This document shows positions 1 to 10,700 of a stretch of DNA of 60,000 nt, in pieces. Position numbers and translations under genes: made by a program. This DNA is from Symsagittifera roscoffensis (lineage: Eukaryota; Xenacoelomorpha; Acoela; Convolutidae), in the NCBI RefSeq assembly GCF_963678635.1, contig NC_087064.1, forward strand, positions 10,827,671 through 10,887,670, read 5' to 3'. The notes under the pieces are model-generated. The model worked only from the letters and a program-made list of their open reading frames with translations. It had not been told where the DNA came from and did no database searches. Numbering within the stretch: position 1 is the first letter of the stretch; every line of letters begins with the position of its first letter.

Positions 1-87
1 GTTTTAAGCTATTGAAAATGTGGCCGCCAAAGTTGAATTTCTGAAAATCGAAATAGGGGGGGGGGAATAGTTAACAAGATCCCTTAA

Positions 88-907
88 ACTTTATAAGCAC
101 CTCAAAACGCCATTTTTTCATCTGTAAAATGGTAGTTTTCAAAATTTAGGCAAGATTAGTGCATAATGAGCGTTATTCATGACAATGCACCCCTTAGGAA
201 TGGCATCCATATTTTACATCGGCGGGGTTTTGATATCAATAACTTATAAACATAAAAAGCGCGTTCAACAAAATTTTAATTTTCAACTTTCCTAAACTTC
301 AATTAGATTCTTATATTTTCGAAGAAGCCAGAAAAGGTAAAGAGATCATGAAATCGATAAAATTATCAAACCAGCCTTCATTTTAATCATATTTCTTGAC
401 TTTAAGAGAAAATTTTCAGTTTGAAGTCCCTTTTTTTTACGATGGGGCTAGAGGTCCCATTGGCTTGATATCCGGCCCCCATTGTATTATCACTTTTTCG
501 TTTACAAGGGTTGCCTGACATCAAGCCGATGGGACTTCAAGCCGAATCATAAAAAAGGGACTTCAAGCCGAAAATTTTCTCTAAAAGTCAAGAAATATGA
601 TTAAAATGAAGGATTGGTTTGAAGAATTTCTCAATTTCACAATCTTCCTTAACCATCTTTTCGCTTTTTCGGAAAATATTTGTCTGTAATTGATATTTAG
701 GAAAGTTGAAAATTAAAACACTGTTGTATGCGCTTTTTATTTGTACAATTTATTCAATTCGAGATCAATCCGGCAGATTTAAATTATGGATGCCATTCCT
801 AAGGGGTGCATTGTCATGAATAACGCTAATTGTGGAATGAACTGGCCTAAATTTTGAAAAATACCATTTTACAGATGACAAAATAGTGTTTGAGGTGCTT
901 TTAAAGT
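88..907. mobile_element. Foldback (long inverted repeat) element, about 820 bp
   Basis: The left arm runs from about 88 to 430 and the right arm from about 570 to 907; they are imperfect reverse complements. Matching landmarks include TAAGCACCTCAAA versus TTTGAGGTGCTTTTA, and TCATGACAATGCACCCCTTA versus its complement near 800-820. The centre holds repeated GGGACTTCAAGCCGA motifs. There is no coding capacity. It lies upstream of the first visible LRR exon, presumably in an intron. No clear target duplication was found, so the superfamily is open. Confidence 0.75.
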
Positions 908-1693
908 ATAAATTTCGGCCTGAAGTCCTGTCGGCTTGTTGTCCTAGACCCATTTACAAGAGTGTAGGATTTAATTATTTAAAAAATTTTGACTATATCT
1001 TGTCATGAACTTAGTAAAGTCATCTTAAGTTTTCGTATTACTTAATTCAAATCTTTGGTAGTATCCGATATGGCATAACGCGAAGTTTTCTTACAAAACC
1101 TTCAAATTTCACAATTGGGAATCAACTGGGGAATCAAAGTCAGTTTTTACTGTAAAAATGTGATAATGCGCTTTATTTACTGATAAAAACCAAAATATTT
1201 CGTGCAGAACTAATGAGAACGAAAATGAGTTGTCTGAAACAGGGTGGTTCTAGAAGTTTCTCGTGAGGGGAGGGGGGGGGCGGATTATCAAAAGATTTTG
1301 TCGACTTTTTTTAAGGTCGACCAAATTGATTTTTCGAATTGAATTTTTGAAAAAGCAGGCCGAAAAGGGTTTTTAGGCACTTTTTAAAAGTCTCAAACAA
1401 AAAATTCTGTTTGTTGGCGCGCGCTCCCACTCAAAAATAGTATATATTGCCACCAAAGGCGCCTTTAGAAAAGTTTTAGGGTTGGTCAGCCAAAATTGGG
1501 TTTCTTAAAAAGTACCAAAGGGGAACCTTTGCTTTGATCGAAACCCTGGGGGGGGGGGGGGGGGGCATCCGGAGTTTTTTTTCGATTATACCCCCTCCGA
1601 TTATAGAAGGGATTATAACCGAAAAAACACGGCGTGCGCCTCCCTCTAAATCGGCTTCTACTCTGGAATGTAAAATTGAGTGTTTTTTTTTAG

Positions 1694-1790
1694 ATCGAGT
1701 CTCTGCCCGAAGACATCATGCATTTGACAAATCTGAAGGAGCTGTACCTCGCTCACAACGACATCGCCGAGTTGCCTCCCACAATCGCCA
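1694..1790 (+). CDS. LRR gene, exon (first in window)
   Basis: The acceptor is a T-run ending in TAG at 1691-1693 and the donor is gtgaga at 1791. It encodes the end of one LRR (ESLPEDI) and most of the next (LTNLKELYLAHNDIAELP). It ends with one base of a split Lys codon. GC and codon use are clearly richer than the AT-rich flanks, as in the other exons of this gene. Confidence 0.85.
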
Positions 1791-4700
1791 GTGAGATATA
1801 CACCCCTTTTTAAGCCTTCCAATTTATAAAGTGATATGTGGTCAGTGCTTTTCTCACCAAAGTCAAAGTCAAACATTTTTTATGCAAAATTTACCAAAAT
1901 AGTAGTTTCACACCGTGATATTTTATACCCTTTTGAAAATATCGGCGCCCTGAGCTTAAATGAGATATTGGGGTTCATACTTTAAGAGTGTTTCGGGATG
2001 TCGGAATGATAATAGCCGATAGGTGCTAGAAAAGTAATCTAAGCCTGACTACTTGCTGATCAGGTTTTTGGTTGCTCGCTGTGATTTCCAGGGGCTAATA
2101 GTAGAAAGGCACGAATTAATTGAATAAAAGGAGACCAATGAACTGACATTCATGGGCGACAAATTAGAACTCCAGCCAACCAACCACTGCCTAGATCTTC
2201 ATATAGTTTGCCTACCACTGTTTAGAACTGCGCAACTTGATCCACTTCTCGATGCCAGACAACAAGCTGGGTCAACTGCCAGAAGAGATGTGTATGTTGC
2301 AGCAGATGCAGAGCATGAACCTGAACAACAACCAGCTGAAAAATCTGCCCTTCGACTTCGGAAACTTCGCCAACATGACTGATTTGGACATCGAAAACAA
2401 CAACATCCGTGTGCCGCCACTCTTTGTATGCAAGGTAAGTTCGCAAAACATTCTACACAAGATCATGTTTCGGACCTTGTTTACTATCCCCCCCCCCCTA
2501 CCCCCCCTGTGGTACTTTGTAACGAATACCACCCCCCCTTGATGTACTTTGTAACGAATACCACCCCCCTATTAAGAAAGAAATAAACAGTTTAAGCATA
2601 TACGAATTTTGTAACGAATCCCCCTTTTTGGAAAAAGGGGGTGGGAATTGTGTTAACAAGATCCCGATGTTTCAAGATCCCGTGTGATCGTGAGGGGCTA
2701 GAGAGATATTTGGGACTAATTCAAGATTTGGGAATTTTGTTTTGACCGAGGTGGTCAAATATTTCAGTGTCCGACAGGAAATCCTTTGTTTAGAACGCCC
2801 TAAATTCGAACCCAAAGTCGAGTCGATTTTAGTGTTTAGTCAGTGGAATCATACAAAATTCAAAAATACAGCCGGTTACTGTAGGTGGGGGTCATAATAT
2901 ATTTCGGGTGCCTGTTTTTTTGGTATATTTTTCAGTTTGTAGACTAACATCACTAAAATTTTGAAGTAACAAAGTTACCACTGATAAAGTATGAAAGGTG
3001 GTTCTTTTTAACTATACTGAACATTTATTTAGTGAAAACAATAAAAAATTTTGCAAATCAACGCTGATTGGTCAATTTTTATAGTTGAGCAAAACATGAA
3101 GAAAACATGACCAATCAGAGCACTTAGTTTTTTTGTTTCGAGTGTCAATCATTTTTAAAGAGTAATGAATGTAGTGAGTACTCCGTTATAGGTCTTGGTG
3201 ATTTTTTGCCTATTTTTTCAGGAAAAAGTTTCCAAAGTCTCTTTTGATAGATTCTCTGCGATTCGCAGATTTAGTTGTTAAAAGGGCCATATATAGTTGT
3301 TAAAAGTCGATGAACAAAGTTCAGACTCTTATGTTGGCCGTGATGATTTTTTTTGTTCTTTTTTCAGGAAAAGCCTTGAAATTTGTTCAGGCTCAAATTA
3401 ATTTTGTCGGTATGACTTGATTTCTTTTTAAGTTCTGTTCATTTCCTTTGTTAAAACGAAGGCATTCTCCACTATCGGACAGCAAAAAAAAACGCGATAG
3501 ACTTCTACTTTCAAAAATGGAATTGGTTTTCAGATTGAGCAGCGAAATAAAAAAATGTACCTTTTGGTCCACTTTTTTCAATTTGGGTTAATTATCAAAA
3601 ATGTGTCACTCATACATTTTTTTAGAAACTTAAAGATCTTTAAGGCCATTTTTTCTACTTCGAAATTCGAAAGTGGCTGGTGGCAGTATTAGGAGTGAAG
3701 CAAAACCTGGCAATATTTTTGAGTCCTGGAAAATCCAGTAAAGTTAGTTTTCGAAGTTTTTTTAGCGTCATCTTGGGAATAAAAAAATCAGAAAAATTCC
3801 TGCAAAACAAAATTGACGTTTTTTGGGTCATTTTCCGAATAAGACTGTTGCCCAATATGCCAATTTAACTATGACAATTGGAAGTACCTAAGTTCTAGGC
3901 TTTCGTTCGGATCTTTTCATCATACAAATCGCAAAAAAATGGCTCTTTTCTAGTTCCCTTTTTCAAATTCAATTTTGAAAAGCTTATTTAAAGTTGACAT
4001 AATGCAATGAAAATTGGAGTGGCGAGCAAATAGACAACTGTGAACAGATTTGTTCTTCTTACGTTACAGCTTAACATCACGCATTTAGCCGTAATAACAC
4101 GTAAAACAAATATAAAACTCGGTATTTTGAAAGGGGGGAACTGGAAAAGAGCCAAAAAAACTAATGTTAAAGTTTTTTTGGAAATTTTTAAAGAATATGG
4201 TCGAAAACATCTGTGCTACTTCCACAGCAATCGGCTGTTTTTGTTAGAAGTTTGTAAATTTTACGAAAATTGTTGAATTTTAGAACCAAAGTGCTCGGGC
4301 GATCGGGGAGTACTTGGGCATTGAAGAGCAGCGTGAAAGTGAGTATATAGTTTTACACGGTTTGTGATATCTTCTGGTATATCTAGTCCGCCTCGCCCTC
4401 AGTTTTCATGCTTAGAAAAATTTCCGACAATCTACTCAAAACCAAATAAAAAATGATTATAAATCGCAAAAATAACGGCTCCTGGTAAAATTGTGATAGA
4501 GGGGTCTCAAGGAACTAACCGGGTCCCTAATGTAAATAGAGTACATCAAAGTTATTCAAATTAATGCTTTGATGACGTCAATTAAAGTATCGTATAAGTT
4601 TGCGCGATTGAGGCAGGTTAATTACGTTTGAGAAAAAGCTTTAGAACGACCAACCGGTGCATATTGAGTTATTTATTTGCGGTATTTTCCTAAATTTTAT

Positions 4701-7700
4701 GTAATTTCGGCTGACCCCTCTCTCAGTGACCAGCAAATAAGACGACAGCTCTTAAGACGACAACCGTTTTTGATGAGACTTCAGACGACGCTCCACGCAA
4801 TTCTCCACATAGAATTTTTGAGAAATTTAAACCGCTTAAATTGGAACTGCTCATTTTACATTTAATTTACTCTTATTTTATTTGTCTTTGTGTCTTGTCA
4901 TCTTAATGGCCTGTCGTCTTATTTACCTAGCACCCTCTCTCTCTCACACACACACACACTTGGTTTTTACCAGGACCTCTTATCACACTTGGGTCTTATG
5001 CACAAAACGGCCCAAAATCAATATTTTTATATCTTGAGCCGAAATTTATACAGTCGAATCTGATTGGCTAGTATTAGCCAATCCAATTGAACCAACATGG
5101 CCAGGCAATTCAATCAAAACTTCCAGCAGAAAAAATTTGTAGCCGAAAATACCAAAATGTTAAACTTTGCCTAATAATAAAATTATTTTCAAGTCACATT
5201 GTAAATTTTTCTGCCGAGAAAAATTCAAAAAATGGCTTCATCAGATTAAAATTTTTCTTGGGCTCTGTAATAACACGTAAAACAAACATAAAAATCGATA
5301 TTTTAAAAGGTTGAGGGAAAGTGGAAAAGAGCCTTTTCTTGTTTTGGTCATGCCGGCCAACAAATTTATCTGCTTGAAATTTCAATTCAACTGCAGGAGC
5401 AGGACCATGTTATTTGAATTGAGTGTATAAATTGCGAATCAGATTCAACCTTATTAATATGAATTCAAGAAAGATGAAGAAATAGTGATTTTGGGCCGTT
5501 AAGTACATAAGACCCCACACTTGTACCTCGGCTCCTTTCCAGTGCAGTGTGTAGACTGCAATTTTGAACGATATCTCGCCATTTGTTTTTATTAAAAATG
5601 AAATTGTTTTTAAGTTGTTCATACGGCGGTTTGCATCAGAGAAATGTTTTAAATATCCGTTTACTTGTTCATGCTTGACACCTATTACTCCAGTTTAAAG
5701 TATCAAAAGCCATTTTAAATAGATTTGAATCAAATGTTTGTTTTAAAAAAGCGATCAAAATCTATATGATTTTTACAATGTTGAAGTAATAAAATTACTT
5801 TTAGTTGTTATATAAAAAAAGACTTCGACAAGAGGTAGTTTCGATCTACCGACCTCCGGGTTATGAGCCCAGCACGCTTCCAGCTGCGCCATCCTGCCTA
5901 AAATTGAGGTTACCGTGTTTTATTTGATTAGAATGGCAGCGGCATAATGGTAAGCTGAATGGTCATTGTATTATCTTTGCATCGTCTAGTATTGGCCTCG
6001 CCAAGCTTGACGTAATTTTATATTCACGTATTCATAGTTGTTAAATTCTTTATCTGTATTTTCTATCTTTGCATCTCGGATCGGTCGAGAGTAATAGTCT
6101 GTAATGAACATCTGTCACTAGCACTCGTGCATGAAGCTTGGTTATTTCTGGTCAGATAATAAACAAAATAGGAAATTGGCTCTTTTCCAGTTCCCCCCTT
6201 TTAAAACACCGAGTTTTATGTTTGTTTTACGTCTTATTATGGCTAACGCCAAATTTCATTGCATTATGACAACGTTAATTAAGCTTTTCAAAATTGAATT
6301 TGAAAGGGGGGACTGGAAAAGAGCCAGGAAATTAACCAGGAAAATGATATAAGATCTCGAACGCTTTTCCAGTTCCCCCTTTCGGCTCTTTTCCAGTTCT
6401 CCCCTTCAAAATACCGAGTTTTATTTTAGTTTTACGTGTTAGCACGGCTAAATGCTTGATGCTACCCTGTAAAGTATGAATAACAAATCTGTTCACAGTT
6501 GTCGATTTGTTCACCACGCCAAATTTCATTGAATTATGATAACGTTAAAGAAGCTTTTCAAATTTGAATTTGAAAGGGGGGGGACTGGAAAAAAGTCCCC
6601 CTTTCAAATTCAATTTTGAAAAGCTTATTTAACGTTGGGGGGGGGGGGGTTAGTGGAAAAGAGTCAGGTCTAGGACGGGTCTTTCAAAAACTTATTGATA
6701 TAAAGACCCAAAAAAACCCTGGTACTACTATGATAGAGTGGTGCCTTGAAAATAAGATACCTGGAGCTCTCAAATCCTTTAATAGTTATGATTTCGTCAT
6801 ACAAAGATGTCGCTGTATATCCCCCCCCCCCCGCCCTCACCATTGAAAGGAGGAAAAATTCAAAAAAAAACGCCAGAATTGAGTTTTGTTGACAATTAAG
6901 GTCAACCAATTATGTTTCTTAAACTGTAAAACAAACAAGCGTGCAAATTTGATATAAACAATGAATTAATTACAGTTTTCAATCTGAAAAGTTTCTGACT
7001 GAGCATATTTTGCAAGATTTTTGAAATGAATAATTTATACACAAATTAGTTTTCAAAATTATAACATGCGAAATGCATGCGGGACCTGTCTATCATAGTT
7101 GCTTTTTCGAGGGACCACTCTATCATAGTAGTACCGACAAATTTTACAACTTATGTGACTGATTTGTTATTTTGGGACCTATGGGAATTCACCATTATTC
7201 CGAATCAGGGGTTTGGTACTACTATGATAGAGTGGTCCCCCGAGAAAGCAACTATGATAGACAGGTCCCGCATGCATTTCGCATGTTATAATTTTGAAAA
7301 CTAATTTGTGTATAAATTTTTCATTTCAAAAATCTTGCAAAATATGTTCAGTCAATAACTTTTCAGATTGAAAACTGTAATTAATTCATTGTTTATATCA
7401 AGAAATTTGCACGCTTGTTTATTTTACAGTTTAACTAACATAATTGGGTTACCTTAATTTTCATCAAAATTCAATTTTGGCGTTGTTTTTTTGAATTTTC
7501 CTCCTTAAAGTGGCGAGTGGGGGGGGGGGGGATTTTACGAATAACAAAAATAAAATTTGTTTGAAATATACAGCGACATCTTTGTATGACGAAATCATAA
7601 TTATTAAAGGATTTGAGAGCTCTTGGTGTCTTATTCTCAAGGGACCTGGTTATTTTCAAGGGACCACTATCATATTAGTACCAATTTAACTTGTTAAATT

Positions 7701-10700
7701 CTGATTAGTTGAAATTTGAGCCATCGAATTTATGGACTGATTGTTTACAGTTCAAGCAGCATAAGCTCAAGCTGCAGAATAGTGACCGCCGCAGCCGAGC
7801 AACCGTGTTGCTAGCTTGTAAACAGAGGGTAAACACAAAATTTAGAGCCGGTTATCGCTGCGAAGCGGCGTAGCGCGCCCACCGGCGACCTCAAACCGAG
7901 ACTCGGATAATTTAGTCTTTTGACCAATTGAAAAGAATTGCGACTTATGCGACAGCTTTTTTTATTTTGGGACCTATGGGACTTATTTTTTTTATTTTGG
8001 GACCTATGAATACGCAAGATACCGGAATTATAGTTAAAGCACCCGTTGTGATGTATCAATATTCTTCTAACTATCTCAGAAAATTATTTATACTTATTTT
8101 AGCTACTGTTTTGATCGACTTGAACAGTTCGAAGTTTGTCCTCAAATCGCGTCGGTCTCTTGTCAGGAGACTGAGGACACACTTTATCCCCATGCCTTGC
8201 ATCGTAAAATCACGCATTCAACTATAGTAACTTCTAAGACTACTGAGAAAATAGAACATTTGAAAGCGGCGGGGTGAGGGGGTATGGGGGGTTATTGAAA
8301 AGAGCTGAAAACTGGTGCAAAATAACATTGGTGATTAGATTTTTTCTTCGTACCTTGCATCGTAGCATCACGCTGCTAGCCATAATAACACGTAAAACAA
8401 ATATAGAAAGTTGGAAACAAAATAAAAATTTGAAAGGGGGGGTGGTTGTGGAAAAGAGTGGAAATTGGCACCCAGACTTACTGCTGTTCTACAGTCTACC
8501 AGCCCTATCTGCAGTGTTTAAAAGTGTTGTTGAAATTAAAACCTGCAAAACTTAGGATCACCATGGTTGGGCATTTAACTTATTCCGCCCGAGTTCGTCA
8601 ATTCAAAATTATGAAATGAAGAATGAAGAAATTAAAATTCTCCAATCCATTTGGTTGGAATTATCTACGTTTGGCGACTCAAGCAAAGTTGCACAAGACA
8701 TTAAATTTTTACTGTCGTGAGTTTTTTTTGGGCGGAGTAAAGTTTTTTTTTTTGGGCGGAGTAAAGCGCTCGTGAGTTTTTTTTGGGCGGAGTAAGTGTG
8801 AAGACACCAATGTCGATCATGATAAAAAGTAGGCATCAATTATTTAGACTTAACGCCAAATCCTCTCTAGACACAAAGTTTATAGGATACATGGGTTAAA
8901 AAAATTCTTTAGGGAACAATTTTTTCGATAATTGATTTGCGTTTTGGTGTTTTGAAAATTTTCAAGTTACTTTCTTGGAAAAACCTAGGTGTAAAAACTT
9001 AACTGTTTGCCAACCGATGTGCTCTCTGAAAGAGTTTGGAAAATTTCGAAATATCATCCCTGCTTGCTAAATTTTTGAATTTCTGTGATCTGAATCACGC
9101 TGAAATAACTTGAATTACTATAAAAATTAGTCGCTCAATGAGCTTGAGTTGAAGATCTAAATTTTTGTTAGCCGATTCAGGAAATGCAAATAATATGACG
9201 TACTTCAAAGTCTTATTGCGCAATTAGCTTGCTTAAAAAAATTACCAATTTCGCGAACCGATCTTAAAACACTTTAAAAACAGTTTGAAAAATTTGAAAA
9301 AACTTGTAAAACTCGCTTTAGAAAAACTTGAAGCTTTTTCCAAATTGGTCGTGCTGCACAAGAATTTGATCCTAATTAAGATTTCGGATCCACATGACAA
9401 TTGTTCTCTCTATGTCATCTACTTAAGAATTGAAACCCCTTTTCAAAAAGGTAGTAAAATAGCACTAGAGCGTTCTATGTAAAATTTGAATTCGGCTGCT
9501 TTCTGATTTGTCGAAAATTTGACTAAATTTACAATTGGCCCCCTTTTTTTGAAGGGGGGGGGGGGGTAATTGTTAACTAGATCCAAGATTTCTGTGTAAT
9601 TTTCTTGTTATCGTAGCGTTTTTCTAACTATCGTACACGTTCCAGTGAGTTTTGTTGGGTGAAAATTGTTTAGCAAGCTCAAAACAACCTTAACTTGGAT
9701 CAATAGAACAATTACCCCCCCCCCCCCCCCACTTTAAAATGACATCCCCAAGCATGTATTAATTCTGAAAGATAATTCTGTAAAATATGCATTTCAATAC
9801 AGCTTGAAAATAACCAAAATTTGACGATTTCAATAGCTTGGTTCAAAAAAGTTTAGCTTTAATTAAAAACAAATCAAATTACCAAAACCAGATGAAATAT
9901 TCCAAAATTTAATTTTTTGGTTGTTTATTTTAGAAAAACTGTCAGAAAATTTTTTTTGAAACAATTGAGCTCTTAATAATAAGAAGAACTGCTGAAAAGT
10001 GTCATCGATTGACTTGCTTGCTTTGAAAAACGATCAGTCATTCTTGCCAAGCTTTTAAGGCAACATTAAATCGTTTATGTTTCTGATCGCTCAAAAATAT
10101 GTATTGTATGATAGCCTAGTGGTAGTAAGTGTTTTGAGGGTTTAGTGTTATGAAAATCAATTCAAGCTATCAAAACAACTTGAAAATGCCTAAGTTTAAT
10201 TTTCGACGAGTCTGCTTCAAAAATCGTCGATTTTTTGCGCATGAATTCAAGCTATCAAGGCAACTTGAATTGATTCGAAGTTTAATCGAAAAAAAAGTCT
10301 TTTAGTAAAAAGGAAGAGTTTCAAAGTTTTGCGCAGCTTTTCAAAGTATCAAATTAAATCGAACTATTTCAAAAAATTTGTTCGCTTCAATAGATAGCTA
10401 AAAGTCTGTTTTTTGCGGACCATTTCTGCAGGCTACCAAAGCAAAGTGAAATGATTAGAGTTTTCATCTCTGAAACAGCTTCTTTCAAAACACTTCAAGC
10501 ATACTAATAGTCGATCAAGTGTTTCAGACTCTAATATGGGTGGTGATTTTTTTGCGTTTTCAGGAAAAGTTTTAAAATATGTCAGGCTAAAATTTGTTTT
10601 TTTCTCTTTTTCACATTTGAATTTTTTTAAGTTCAGGTCATTTTTAGTTTGAAAGGTCCAACTCTTCTATCGAACAGTAAAAGTTAAAAGGTAACAAAAA

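Larger units (their letters stand above)
5597..6383. repeat. Dispersed repeat with iMet-like sequence, copy A
   Basis: This segment is nearly identical to 52961-53690 (copy B). It contains a tRNA-like sequence at 5827-5898 and then a conserved block through the CGGATCGGTCGAGAGTAAT motif. Copy A has an extra 148-bp MITE plus its 8-bp duplication at 6178-6333, which copy B lacks. Both copies end in a shared MITE remnant (GCTTTTCCAGTTCCCCC). The class is uncertain; a tRNA-headed SINE-like or chimeric element is possible. Confidence 0.75.

Noticed and set aside
7811-8059. 82-codon minus-strand frame in a locally GC-rich patch (7790-7910)
   Set aside because: No motif was found, part of the frame is formed by a short tandem repeat (TTTATTTTGGGACCTATG), and no splice or start context supports it.
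10110-10160. A-box-like TAGCCTAGTGGTAGTAAGTG, and similar near 11550 and 23998
   Set aside because: No credible B box or cloverleaf follows at the right distance; called chance or very old tRNA-derived debris.
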